Assembly (NCBI GenBank): GCA_964036315.1
Contig: OZ038517.1
Location: forward strand, 56,594,156-56,658,155
Direction of reading: 5' to 3'
Origin: Acanthosepion esculentum
Taxonomy: Eukaryota; Mollusca; Cephalopoda; Sepiida; Sepiidae
Length of the DNA stretch: 64,000 nucleotides
The translations under genes and the position numbers were made by a program. This document shows, one piece after another, positions 33,023 to 43,823 of this stretch; position 1 is the first letter of the stretch; the number at the start of each line of letters is the position of its first letter. Below the pieces are notes generated by a model, which made no database searches, was not told the DNA's origin, and saw only the letters and a program-made list of their open reading frames with translations.

Positions 33023-33025
<3 letters not shown>

Positions 33026-33528
33026 GGTGCGATGTGTAAATTGTAGCCATTAATTTCGCGCATGTGCGTTGTTTGATTTTTACTTTGTCGATGACACGTA
33101 GGGTCAGTTGGGCAAATATCTTTGAGGAAAAAGAGCACTATGACGCAATTCACTCCGCGAAAAATTTGGAAACGGCATGCTGTACTGCTTGGCACTCCCG
33201 CCAGAAGCTATAATACGAACATTTTAGAATTTTTTGTGTCAATCTAAAGGATGTGCAGAGGATTCGGAAAGAGTTGGATGAGTCTAATTGTGATTACGAA
33301 GGTACAGTAGCTCGAAAAACTAACTCTGAGCGTTCTGATAAGAAAAGAACTCCCTACAAATTCGGTTGTTGGTGATGCCGTCAGACTAAACACGGATGCC
33401 TGCATTAAGTTCCTTGAGAAAGTAGTGCTGCCCTGTGTCAAGAGGGTATCTGCTGGAAGACTGCCAACAGGACACCACACAAGTACGACAACCCAGTGAT
33501 GTCTGTCAGACAATTTCTCCGACAACAT

Positions 33529-33531
<3 letters not shown>
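33023..33531 (+). mobile_element. maT-type mariner, internally deleted
   Basis: Starts CAGGGTGCGATGTGTAAATT, the inverted-repeat type shared with the copies ending at 42563 and 63389. N-terminal transposase sequence follows (MTQFTPRKIWKRHAVL), then a jump to the late region NTDACIKFLEKVVLPCVKRV and LSDNFSDNIT. The first catalytic Asp region is deleted. In this family the final two catalytic Asps are separated by 37 residues (DD37D), but neither is usable here. It ends abruptly in an (AT)n array at 33532. Confidence 0.75.

Positions 33532-33608
<77 letters not shown>
33532..33608. repeat. (AT)n array
   Basis: Pure AT beginning within the truncated mariner. Confidence 0.95.
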
Positions 33609-33610
<2 letters not shown>

Positions 33611-34867
33611 AAACCACAAAAGCAAAAATGCAGGTATTAACCACCAGGCAAATAGATTTGGTTAGATTTTATTTAACTGCATCCCAACCCTGACGGGGTT
33701 ATCATTTTACGCCACCCAAGACATATAGACATATAAATATATACATTTTTCTACAGTAGTTAGAGGAGCTCGATTTGATAGCTACAATTCGTATTAAATA
33801 GATTGTTTAATTCCCGAGAAGTAGGAAAATACAAAAAAGATCATCAATGGACGTATTGAGACTTAATATTATGCAAATAGCTCAATAACCTAGAAATTTA
33901 CAATAAAAAAAAAATAAATAAAACAAAGATTTTAAAATCCAATCCAAAAACATCACAACATAAATTAGCCCTCAAAAGGCACAGCTGGCCGTCTGAATAT
34001 CGCTCCAACGCCTGAAATTTGTCTTTGATGGTTTGAGATTGGATTGAATTGAAAAAAGATTTACGATCCTTTTGCTCAAATGACTTCTGCTTCTTCGTTT
34101 GGATTCATTGAAAACTAAACTCCATAAACTAAATTTCAGTTTGATTGAAGCTCAAATTATTTGCCTATGAAATCTTCTACTGGTTATATTTCCGCTCGGC
34201 CTGGTTTTCTCTGTAATTCTTTTAATTTCTTTAAATGACTCAAAAATCATAAAATTAAAGGCCAAGGTTATTAATTACAAAAATTATTTTATTTGTTAAT
34301 CATATGTTATGACATCACTTCCTATGTTTCCATCAAAAGGATATCCGAGCATTTTTCATCTCAATGAAAATTCTAATCAACAAATGGATTTCTTCAATAT
34401 TTAAGTTTTGAAAAATTCCAACACAGGATCATATTGTTAGTTAATTTTGGTATTGTTCACATTTCCAGTTTTAGAGAAACTCCGGTGACCAAACAGAAAA
34501 TACTGATTTAATGAAAACCATTTTTTCGTAAAAACGTTGATTCCATTTTCTGTGTTTCCCTGCTGTAACATTCTTTGATACACAAAAAGAATTTATGTTT
34601 ACTTAAGTAATTTTCAATGTTGAGATTCTCTAAAAATATCTTAATGCAAAAAAAATATTATAAATATTCGAAAAAAATTTCAAACATATTCAACCCTAAC
34701 CCTTAATACAATTTCATGCGGAGCTGTGTTTAAATATATAGGATGAAAGACATTTCTATGTATATCAGAAATATTTTCAATTTCAAACTGATTTCCTTAA
34801 ACAATGAATAACAATGCAAACTCAGTACAACACAACGACAAATTCTCTTAAATTGTTTTCATCGGCT
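33609..34867. other. No recognisable feature
   Basis: AT-rich DNA. No repeat, RNA or exon supported. Confidence 0.5.
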
Positions 34868-35205
34868 CATCATCATTGCCTTCAACCTCCGGACGACTTC
34901 AGAATCCACTGAAATTCTTCTGGGCTGTCTCCTTGTTGGTGAATGCTGCCATAATCCTTACCTTCAGTTCATCTTTGGTGTTACAAGGAGTTTTGTTGGT
35001 TTCTCACTCAACTGCGCCCCACACATAATAATGAAGGGGGTTGCAGTCTGGGGAGTTAATTTAATTATCTGACAGCCATGACAGGGTTCTCCTGCTTGTG
35101 TGGCATGGTACAGAGTCCTGTTGCCAGACTTCCAGCAGTCACCTTCTCGACCCAGGATAGCACTACCTCTTCAAGGCACTTGTGCTGGCCTCCGTGTTGA
35201 ATCAA
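34868..35205 (-). mobile_element. maT-type mariner C-terminal fragment
   Basis: Antisense of the transposase end: the region of CHTSRRTLS, an NPLHYYVWGAVE-like block and TPCNTKDELKVRIMAAFTNKE. The catalytic D of the LDYY motif is altered in this copy. Neither inverted repeat is present. Confidence 0.65.
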
Positions 35206-35255
35206 AATGTCTATTTTTGTAGTAATTTTATAACATATTTATGTTATAATTTTCG

Positions 35256-35262
<7 letters not shown>

Positions 35263-35351
<89 letters not shown>
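35263..35351. repeat. (TA)n array
   Basis: About 89 bp of pure TA, the longest uninterrupted TA array in this window. Confidence 0.95.
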
Positions 35352-35354
<3 letters not shown>

Positions 35355-35473
35355 AATGTACGTTCACTTCGAACTAACGGCCTGTAGGAAAAAACATGAA
35401 TCTATTTATTTTACCCCACCACCACCACCTATATGCAAAAATATTAGGGAAGGTTAGGTTCTTTAACATTAGT

Positions 35474-35826
35474 TGGTCAACCAATCTTTGACGCTGCTCG
35501 GCCGGGAGGCCTTGATCAGAGTGTAGTATCTGTTCGCAGATCGCTCACTTGGTCGGCCTTTTGACTGAGAGCGTCACTTTATACTTACCTGGTGCCGGGA
35601 TTCGTCCCTGCGCTGGTAGTATTACGACTAGCTTGGACCGGCTCCGGCCTGGACCAGCTATGACGAGCCAAGACTAGCTTAGACCAGCTCTGACCAGCTT
35701 GGACAAGCTATGACCAGCCAAGACCAGCGGCCCGGGTGAAAACACTCGGGTCCCCACGTTAAAAACCGACCTTGTGTCACAACCTGACTCAGTGGGGGGT
35801 CAAGTAAATACCTGGTCAACCAATCT
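35474..35826 (+). mobile_element. U2 snRNA-headed SINE with 14-bp target duplication
   Basis: TGGTCAACCAATCT occurs at 35474-35487 and again at 35813-35826, bounding a 325-bp insert. The insert opens with ACGCTGCTCGGCC...GGCCTTGATCAGA and GTGTAGTATCTGTTC (35521-35535), the order of the U2 snRNA 5' end and branch-recognition region. A second partial U2-like block, GGTCGGCCTTTTGACTGAGA, lies at 35551-35570. ATACTTACCTGG at 35581-35592 equals the first 12 nt of U1 snRNA. Then come a decamer array, two short hairpin stretches and a non-poly(A) 3' end. SINEs with snRNA heads (SINEU) are a known rare class. Family name not assigned. Confidence 0.8.
35628..35730 (+). repeat. 10-bp tandem repeat inside the U2 SINE
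   Basis: About ten degenerate units of CCAGCTNNGA, for example CTAGCTTAGA, CCAGCTCTGA and CCAGCTTGGA. One short unit breaks the phase early in the array. Confidence 0.85.
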
Positions 35827-36657
35827 AGGCGAAAGATAATTCTGAATTCAAACTTTATACTAACAAATCAAAGACACGTACGAGATAGTATTATTTCCAT
35901 TACCTTTCTTACAGAACTTAAGGAAAGACTTGAAGTAGACCTGAGTCTGGCAGTGAGTTAAGAAAATGGGGGAAATAATACTATATTCCTAAAATTCTGG
36001 CAAAACATCAGATTTATTTCTATTCCTTCATAGTCATACCATGAACCTTATTTTAAACGAAATAAATGGTTGTTTTTTTTTCCTTTCTGCAATACCAGGA
36101 ATTGAGTATCAACTAAATTGGATAAATATCCCCTATGTTTGTTCCGAATACGTGATTCCTTGGACGAGGAGAATATTTTGTTTCGATGAAATTGTTTGTT
36201 TTAAATATCAGCAAGTGACTTTCACATTTCCTCTATTACCTGTAACTAGATGATGCCTGATGAACGAGTATCAAAAGACACCAGAGATATCAACTGACCC
36301 GAGACAAAATAGGAAGCAACAAAAGAAGAAGCAGATAGAAATAGAACAGTTGTTTACGTGCATTGATATCTGCCACATTTGACAAGAATCAAGAGACGCC
36401 ATTTCGAACTAACTGAATTTTGTGTATTAGGACGGCTGTATTGTGGCTATTTTGGACAGAGTGAATGAATGCTTTCTTTGGTAACGCAAAGGTTAAAGGC
36501 ACAAATGAAGTTGGCAACTTGTTGTTTGTGAAAGGTCTTTCCATTTTGAAAGGATCTGGCTTTCTGGCCGTGTATGGAAAGGCTCGTTATTTTGCTACAT
36601 GGAGAATACGTAGGTGTATATGTTACCACTTCAGTAAATTTGCTTATTCATTATCCT
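35827..36657. other. Mostly no recognisable feature
   Basis: Unique-looking DNA. It contains the weak exon candidate at 36099-36253. Confidence 0.45.
36099..36253 (+). other. Possible exon, weak
   Basis: A run of nine T followed by CCTTTCTGCAATACCAG ends at 36098. One frame stays open for 50 codons to TGA at 36251-36253 (IEYQLNWINIPYVCSEYVIP at its start) with varied codon use. No homologue recognised. It is equally explained by chance. Confidence 0.15.
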
Positions 36658-36674
36658 ATATATATGCGTATGTG

Positions 36675-36697
36675 TACACACACACACACACACACAC

Positions 36698-36782
<85 letters not shown>
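36675..36782. repeat. (CA)n-(TA)n microsatellite
   Basis: About 24 bp of CA then 83 bp of TA. Confidence 0.95.
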
Positions 36783-36783
<1 letters not shown>

Positions 36784-37003
36784 CATAAATCATTCATACG
36801 AATAACAATTAATGAAGCTAATTATGGCAAGAATCACTCTCGCAAACAACATTTAATAATAAAATATAATCAACATCATATCCGTTACTGAATGGTACGA
36901 TCCTTGTTTATAAATTCTGGTGTTGAGTGGTCTTATTTTTCTACTTTTTTTATAGATCGTATGAACGATTTATGTTATATAAATTGAACACGTACCACAT
37001 AAT

Positions 37004-37005
<2 letters not shown>

Positions 37006-37069
<64 letters not shown>
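37006..37069. repeat. (TA)n array
   Basis: Pure TA. No adjoining transposon end recognised. Confidence 0.95.
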
Positions 37070-37072
<3 letters not shown>

Positions 37073-37254
37073 TTGTTTGATTCATGCACATTCGGTTACG
37101 CATAGACAAGAATGTTTAAACATGTTGATCTTAGTTAAAATAAAAATTACATTTTAGAGTAATTTAGTGAGCATTTGTAAAAATGTGTATCAGTGTGCCA
37201 AAATATAAACATATGCGTATGTTTGTGAATGCATATGATAAAACTATTTTCCAA

Positions 37255-37615
37255 GTAATATGCTCATTCAGGACGTGGGTTATTATGACTCTCCACAAAT
37301 TCCTTTCCTTTGTAGCTCTTTTAATTTTATCTTCTTGTTATATCTCCTAAACCCTGTTCCGCCATCCATTTACTCACGCTAAATAAGTTATGCGTTGTTT
37401 TCCTCTCTCATTCTTGCCTTCAATCTGTATTGTAGGTATCAATTTCTCCAAGCCCTCTTTTCTCATTATGTGCCCTAGAAATTTCATTTGCCTCTTCCTG
37501 GTGTTAAGTATAAGTGTCCTTTTTGCTTTCTGTAAAACTTTGTTCGATCCATGGCATTCTCATCATCCTTCTGTTCATTTCTGTCCTTCAAGTCTCTTCA
37601 TTCACTAACAATAAA
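37255..37615 (-). mobile_element. RTE-like LINE fragment
   Basis: Antisense copy of the block at 800-1240: GACTCTCCACAAATTCC, TCTGTATTGTAGGTATCAAT, TTATGTGCCCTAGAAATTTC and CTTCCTGGTGTTAAGTATAA. Degraded. Confidence 0.65.
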
Positions 37616-38694
37616 TTAATATAAGTTCTAATTATATCAAATCAACGAGATTCACTATTAAGCTAAAAATATATAAGGAAAATCCTGAAATATTTAAACA
37701 AATTATATCAAATATCCAGTAAACGACAAATTGAATCATTTACTGTATTTATTTAAAGTTTCCTTTGTACACATTCCTTCTAAATATAATGGGAGAATTT
37801 CAAACTAGATTACGTCATGCAATAACGTATTTCAGAAGAACACACATGAAGTGCGCGTCAAAAATTAAGTTTTTTTTTATATTACATCTTTTAAGCAAAA
37901 TATGAAAACGGCTAATAATACATTTTAAGTAATAATAGCCATTTACTTTATTTGAAAACATTCGGCATTCATTGACCCTGCAGCCAATGCTGTTGTCGGG
38001 TGAGATTTGATCTTTCTCCTAAAACGATTTTTCCAGGAAAATAGCTTTCTCAAATCCAGTAGCTGTTATCGCTCTTTCCATTAGTAATGTGAAATGTCAT
38101 AATCTTGATTATGTCATTATTCTCTCAGATTTACATTTTAGTTGGTGCTGCTGTTGAAAGTCCTCAAGTGATATGGCTTCTGTTATCTTTTACGTTTATG
38201 ATTATGTAGCGCCAGTCCACAAGGTTCGAAGAGGGATGGTGTCGCTAATATCGACAGTCCTCATTTATTGAAAGTCATTTTTAACCATTGATCTGAAAGC
38301 GAGTTGCAAACAGCTGAACATGTTTGGTGCCATGCATTATATTCAAATGGAAATTTCGACGAGATTATTTAAGAACAAGACTAGAGTTTTTTGGTTTTGT
38401 AACAAATTGCGGTGTATGGCGAAACTACCCTAACACAGCCTATTCTGTTTAGTTTCCTTATCTCTTATATTAAATTTGTTATGACTGATCCACCCACTGA
38501 AGTATGGCTAGATACTAAAAAGAAATAAGTTGATTTGATTTATTATTAATGTCCAATTTCTTAATATTGCGCATTTTACTTCTTAAAGAAACTTAGCCTT
38601 AAAAGGTGTGTTATCCTACAGAAATACACAATGGTCGACATTTTTTATTTCTGAAACATGATTGACCGGGGCGGAAGTAAAATGAATTATAAAT
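37616..38694. other. No recognisable feature
   Basis: AT-rich DNA. No repeat, RNA or exon supported. Confidence 0.5.
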
Positions 38695-39740
38695 CATTTC
38701 TCACCCCAAGCAAAGCAATAAAATCACTAAAACGTGATGGGTTACTGAGTGGGAAAGAATTTGAGAAAAAGAAAAGAACAGGAATTAAAGAGAGAGAAGA
38801 TAGCGATTGACATTGCATTTAAATTTTCGAAGATCAAAGTTGACTGGAAACTTGATCCAGAAGAGAATTGCACAAGCGAGCAGTTCAAGAGAAAAGTCAC
38901 TTAGCATAGAACTTATGGTTACATCTAGCCATTCCAATTGTAAAATGATGAAACGTGCCTCTTCCAATCTAGTACTAAGATTAAATTCTTAATGTCGAGG
39001 TACCAAAGTGGAAATTTCATCAGAACAATTATTATGACGCTGGTAAATTATGTTACAACGGTGAGAAAGTGACTGAAGCCGAGATGCCAAGTCATGACCA
39101 ATAACATTTCAGATTCTATTTTGGATTTTATCAAGAATCACTAGTGGATAGCTGAAGATGTGACAGCAATGTCCGATGCATGGACAAAGGGTAGACATAA
39201 ATGCACAAGCTGGGTTCTGGCGAAAAAAATTGTCACAGTCAAATAGCATCACAATTAATGTAATAAAATCATTCCACTTCATGCCAATGGAAAGCCCGAT
39301 AAGTTGCAGTGAGAGACTCCTGAAGCCATAGCGATGGAAGACAAAAATAAAAGATTCTCTAAGATGATTAAAAGAGATCAGTTTCGTTTTGGAGGCGTTA
39401 AAATTAAGAAGCCATTTCTTTTCCCAGTTAACACCGGATTGAAGGTTGTTTTTAAGATCAGCTGCCAATTTGACCTTATCAAACCTAGCAAAGATACTCT
39501 GTTAAGACAGGTGCAAATAGTTATATCATCAGCATAGATACAGGTTAGAGAATTGATAGCATCAAGAAGGCCTTTGGTAAAAATTTGGAACAAAGCAGAT
39601 CCTAGGCTAAAGCCATGGCGGGAGACTGGCATGAATGCAAAAACGACTAGAAAAGTGTCCGTTTAAGGTAACTTCCATTTCACGATTTTCTAAGATCGAA
39701 TCAAATCAAATATTCTTCCAGAAATATCATTCAACTTGTG
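38695..39740 (-). pseudogene. LINE family 1 reverse transcriptase, partial
   Basis: Antisense, starting from the 3' end TCACCCCAAGCAAAGCAATA at 38701. Minus-strand frames show MPVSRHGFSLGSALFQIF (a decayed GVPQGS region), LTCIYADDITICTCLN with an intact YADD catalytic motif (about 39545-39500), NWEKKWLLNFNASKTKLISF (about 39440-39385) and a decayed C-terminal tail VILDKIQNRI (about 39140-39110). Fingers and endonuclease are missing and the frames are shifted. Same family as 2930-3680 and 27755-29400. Confidence 0.8.
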
Positions 39741-39749
39741 AAGAAACTT

Positions 39750-40335
39750 GTTTTATTTATTAATCCAACTTATTTTTACTGGATGCTCGTATTTGCGTAG
39801 ACGCTCGGTTTATTTATTCAACCTCAAATTGTGTAAATAGTAAACATCAATAAGCTTAAGTGGTAAATATTATTTGTATTAATCGCCTTAATTTAAGATG
39901 CTATTACAGAGCAGTCAGTAGTCACGAGAACCAAACTTGTTAGGTGCTCTACGGTGTTTCATAATAAAAATCTTTCGGATTAATAAATAAATAAAAAATC
40001 TATCACTTCTTTAGAAATTCTTTGTTTGTATTAGGATATGAAACTGAGCAGATATATCTATTTCTAAAGGTCAGAAAAAAATCTCTCTTTAAAAGCACTA
40101 TTCAGCTTTGCCTGATCACCGACGCACTCTGTAGCTGTGAGGTCAAATCACGTCAGATCTAATGATTGTTTCCTCTAGGGGAATGCAGGTTCTAATCCTG
40201 TCGGACAGCGCATATTTTTCTCTAATATGATTTTGCGGATATTCAGGCCAGTAGACAAAAATAAACAGTTTAATGAATAAACGGACTAAAAATAACGTTT
40301 AAGTAATAAAAATCTGTCGGATATAAAAAAATACC
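39750..40335. mobile_element. tRNA-derived SINE family C
   Basis: An antisense body at about 39770-39830 (TTTTTACTGGATGCTCGTAT, then TAGACGCTCGGTTTATTTAT). From about 39965 the sense part: TCGGATTAATAAATAA, TAGGATATGAAACTGAG, GCTTTGCCTGATCACCGACG, a tRNA-like segment with B-box GGTTCTAATCCTG (40187-40199), then CAGGCCAGTAGACAAAAATA and TAAAAATAACGTTTAAGTAA. The latter blocks recur at 14300-14400 and 51185-51250. Confidence 0.55.
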
Positions 40336-40341
40336 TTTCTT

Positions 40342-40358
40342 CACACACATACACACAT

Positions 40359-40410
<52 letters not shown>

Positions 40411-40421
40411 GTGTGTGCAGG
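40342..40421. repeat. Palindromic (CA)n-(TA)n-(TG)n microsatellite
   Basis: CA-rich, then TA, then TG, so the block is its own reverse complement overall and can form a hairpin. Confidence 0.9.
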
Positions 40422-41099
40422 TATGTAGAAAAATAGGAAAGAACACGTTAGGTAAATAATCCGGAGTTCTTTAGTATTTTTGTTTTTATTTTAAAAAAAC
40501 ATTGCTTCATACAGAAGTAGAGCTTAAATTATAATTATTTTTTTAAAAATATGATTCCTTCGCTACATAAGATTTCTCATGTTTTATTACTTGAGGTGTT
40601 GATATGCCAACCAACTTCTTTGACACTGTATATCAAGAGAAGTTTACGTAGCGTCTCTTTCCCAAGATTTCTCAAACGAATGAAGATTCAGAAAAAAAAA
40701 TCTAGAATTATTAAATAATAATTTCTGGAAGTATATAACAAGATTGAATGGTTCTAATACAAAACCTGTAACTAGAAATAGGAGAAAATGGTTGTGTTGA
40801 GCCAGTCTTTCAAATAAAATCATCATCCTAAATTCTGGCTATAGCCCGACCACTGACATCAGTGTAATAAATATCAGTCATGAAGTAGATCCTAAAAGTA
40901 CTTCAATCGCAATTTTAAATTTTAAAAAGTTACTTAATTCTTATTCATTATTAAGGAAACTCAACATCGCATTTTTTTCTTCTTCTATTTCATAATTTCT
41001 TCCTATTTCATAATTTACACTTTATGATTTCCAATAAAACGGAGATTTTCATCTTTGGCATTTTTCATCTAAAAGAAAAAGAATTATATATCTACATTC
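40422..41099. other. No recognisable feature
   Basis: AT-rich DNA. No repeat, RNA or exon supported. Confidence 0.5.
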
Positions 41100-41420
41100 T
41101 TCATCTTTGTTATCACAACGTTTCAACTGTCTTCTTCATGTGTCCTTTCATGGAATTTTAAACTGAACCCTTTATTTTATCTATGAGAGTAGATTGTTCT
41201 CGTTCAGATGTCTATGTCTAGGGATACCACATCTAGTTCTTATTTAGTACCGCTTTGTGTTTGATCAGCCTGTTTCCACTGAGTCAACAGGTATACTACC
41301 CAGCCCAGAGACTGAACTCACAATTCCTTTGGCACCAAATTCATGAACCAATTTTTAATCCACTGGAGTCATTAGAAGATAAGACGTTGGTTCGGGAATT
41401 TTGTTGACAGTCATTGTGTG
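41100..41420 (-). mobile_element. Family A repeat, antisense
   Basis: Contains TTATCACAACGTTTCAACTG, TCTTCTTCATGTGTC, AACTGAACCCTTTATTTTA, GAGAGTAGATTGTTCTCG and an antisense tRNA-like block (GACTGAACTCACAATTCC then TTTGGCACCAAATTCATG). It abuts the composite minisatellite element. Confidence 0.6.
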
Positions 41421-41424
41421 TTCA

Positions 41425-42040
41425 ATTCCTGGGCCGGTTTGGTTTGGTTTGGTTTGTTTTACGGCATATCAACCTCAATGGGTCATTTAATTCCGACAAT
41501 TCTTTTCCTGGTAATACTTTTGGTTTGTCAAAAATCTATTTCCGTTAATATTTTTTTCCTCAAAAATGTATAGCTGGTAATATTATTTTTTCAAAAAACG
41601 TATAGCTGGTAATATTATTTTTCAAAAACGTATAGCCGGAAACACTATTCTTTCAAACAAAAAACGTATAGCTGGTATATTTTTTCAAAAACGTACAGCT
41701 AGGAACATTATTTTTTCAAAAACGTACTATCAGAGGCCTTACTGTTAGACGTAGTTTATCGTCATACCCAGGACGCGGATGTAGTTTATCGTCATACCCA
41801 GGACGCGGATGTAGTTTATAGTCATACTCAGGACGCGGATATATTCTGGGTGTTAACTATTTGCCCATAGATGGGACCCTAACAGGTTCTACCACCCCGG
41901 GTCAGGGTGGACCTGGAAACACCAGCAATTAAGAGGTGGCTCCACGCTCCTGAAAACCTCCTGAAGAGAGACCTTGCTGTTGGATGTAGTTTATCGTCTT
42001 ACCCAGGACGCGGATTCAGTTTATCGTCATACCTCCTGGG
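41425..42040 (-). mobile_element. Composite minisatellite element, copy 2 (inverted)
   Basis: Antisense of 25563-26520, in the same order: (GGTTT)n and TACGGCATATCAACC end, decayed 31-bp minisatellite (about 41560-41740), three 30-bp units (about 41750-41840), the ACCACCCCGGGTCAGGGTGG spacer, and two more 30-bp units (about 41985-42030). The 150-bp unique segment of copy 1 is absent. Confidence 0.75.
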
Positions 42041-42059
42041 TCGGGTTGTACAGAGTTAA

Positions 42060-42559
42060 TTAAACGAGAACAATCTACCACGAATTCCCTGAAGATTACT
42101 ACATTCTACAGACACTTGCAGGCCAGAAAGCATGACGTATTAATGCAAGCAGACACACATACGGTTTTCCAGAAGTCACCCTCTTGACCCGGGGTAGCAC
42201 GACCACCTCAAGGCACTTTATGTAGGCCTCCATGTGGAGTCTGAGGCCCTGTGTTAAGATGAATGGAGGTATAACATCACCATCACTAGTGATCACTCCA
42301 AACACCATGATGTTTACTGGATATTTGGCTTTTATCACTCTCGGTATATCGATTGTTCTGAAATGTTCGTATTGGAGCTTCCGGCGCGAATATCACAGAG
42401 TACAGCATGCAGTTTCCAAATTTCTGGCGAAGTGAATTGCGTCATGCAGCTTTTTTTCTTAGTGATGGTGCCCAACTGTGGGCGTCGACAAAATCAAAAA
42501 ACAAAGAACGCGAATGCGCGAAATTCAAAATATAAAATGGCGATAATTTACCTATCGCA

Positions 42560-42563
<4 letters not shown>
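42060..42563 (-). mobile_element. maT-type mariner, internally deleted
   Basis: Minus strand: the inverted repeat (GGTGCGATAGGTAAATTATC) begins at about 42562 beside an alternating GT/TA array. The N-terminal transposase start lies near 42460-42370, followed directly by KAKYPVNIMVFGVITSDGDV, GLRLHMEAYIKCLEVVVLP and KRVTSGKPYV, so the region with the first catalytic residue is lost. The far end is truncated, with the second catalytic block decayed. Confidence 0.75.

Positions 42564-42568
<5 letters not shown>

Positions 42569-42638
<70 letters not shown>
42569..42638. repeat. (TA)n array between a maT end and a PLE repeat
   Basis: 70 bp of TA. The maT inverted repeat lies on its left and the PLE terminal repeat starts at its right edge. 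Confidence 0.95.
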
Positions 42639-42639
<1 letters not shown>

Positions 42640-42919
42640 CTCTTGGAAATATATTTCAATTGAACACTGGCGAATGATAAGCTGATTCTATAAACAACAG
42701 CGACCTGCGTTAATGCAAAGTTCTTCAGTAAAATGTACTGGAGCACTCTGGTTGATTGGCATTTGTTTATATTCATAAAAGCAATACGCTGTTTCTCTCT
42801 GTCGAATGAAGGTTGCTCAGTAGTATAAAATGGGTTCGGTTTCGATCCGGGATTGAGGCATTCGGATGTCTAATCGCACTGAGGATCTGTGATACAGCGA
42901 AACAGTACTGTCTGCGAAC

Positions 42920-42922
<3 letters not shown>
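42639..42922 (+). mobile_element. Solo PLE terminal repeat
   Basis: Sense homologue of the 10265-10581 repeat: TTTCAATTGAACACTGGCGA, ATTCTATAAACAACAGCGAC, GGTTTCGATCCGGGATTGAG (B-box-like) and GAGGCATTCGGATGTCTAAT, ending in a hammerhead motif. It is more diverged than the two repeats of the 10-kb PLE are from each other. No ORF is attached, and (TA)n arrays lie on both sides. Confidence 0.8.
42871..42918 (+). ncRNA. Hammerhead ribozyme motif, copy 2
   Basis: Plus strand: stem I 5' strand TCGCA (42874-42878), CTGAGGA (42879-42885), stem II CTGT/ACAG with loop GAT (base of the stem mismatched T/C), GAAA (42899-42902), short stem III, GTC (42910-42912), stem I 3' strand TGCGA (42913-42917). 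Stem I is five Watson-Crick pairs. The pair that is G-U in the 10-kb copy is G-C here. Predicted cleavage is 3' of 42912. Confidence 0.65.

Positions 42923-42986
<64 letters not shown>
42923..42986. repeat. (AT)n array following the hammerhead
   Basis: 64 bp of AT beginning 10 bases after the predicted cleavage site. Confidence 0.95.
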
Positions 42987-42989
<3 letters not shown>

Positions 42990-43114
42990 AAGAATTGATG
43001 AAAAATGCTCATCTTGAGCCACTTCATAAGATCTAATTAAATGATCAAACATCAGATTTTTTTTCGCTTTCTTGTATATATAAAAACATTGAAAAAAAAT
43101 GATGTGTATGTGAA

Positions 43115-43116
<2 letters not shown>

Positions 43117-43177
<61 letters not shown>

Positions 43178-43197
43178 CAGAGAGAGAGACAAAGAGA

Positions 43198-43275
<78 letters not shown>
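43117..43275. repeat. (AT)n, (AT)n and (AG)n microsatellite cluster
   Basis: AT arrays at 43117-43173 and 43204-43231, the second running into about 45 bp of AG. Confidence 0.95.
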
Positions 43276-43280
<5 letters not shown>

Positions 43281-43717
43281 CAACAAGTATGGGCACCCAT
43301 TCAATTTCACGGTAATGATCTACAATATCAAGTTATTAACTCCTGTAGTGGCAATATATAGTTTTTCTTTTCCGTGTCATCAACGGTATCTGAAATTATT
43401 TTCTATTGAACAATTTCCAGATTAAACAAATTCTCATGTCAATATTCAAATGCCGAGTCATTGAAAGGAACTCGTCATCTCGCCCCGTGACTCACCATTG
43501 CTCCAAATTAACACATTCTACCGTATGAAATCAGTATGTGGGTTAGGGTCAGACATTCGGGAATTTTAATTTATTTTAGGAATAAATATAGGAAGATTTG
43601 TTTTATTGTTGCTTTCTTAAATGCGGGTTCATTTGTCTTTTGAAAAACTTACACAATACTTTGAAAAGTTTTCTGAATACTTTCAATCACAAATAAATTT
43701 GTTTTTGTTGTTGTTTT
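43276..43717. other. No recognisable feature
   Basis: AT-rich DNA between microsatellites. Confidence 0.5.
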
Positions 43718-43753
43718 GTGTGTGCGTGCGTGCGTCCGTGCGTCCGTGCGTCC

Positions 43754-43822
<69 letters not shown>
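43718..43822. repeat. (GT)n array with GTGCGTCC variants
   Basis: Begins with alternating GTGCGTGC and CGTCCGTG units, then about 65 bp of pure GT. Confidence 0.95.

Positions 43823-43823
<1 letters not shown>

Noticed and set aside
35182..35457. Open frames rich in alternating Tyr-Ile (also near 10116, 33435, 36465, 42870, 51294)
   Set aside because: They are translations of (TA)n arrays, with no coding signal outside the microsatellite.
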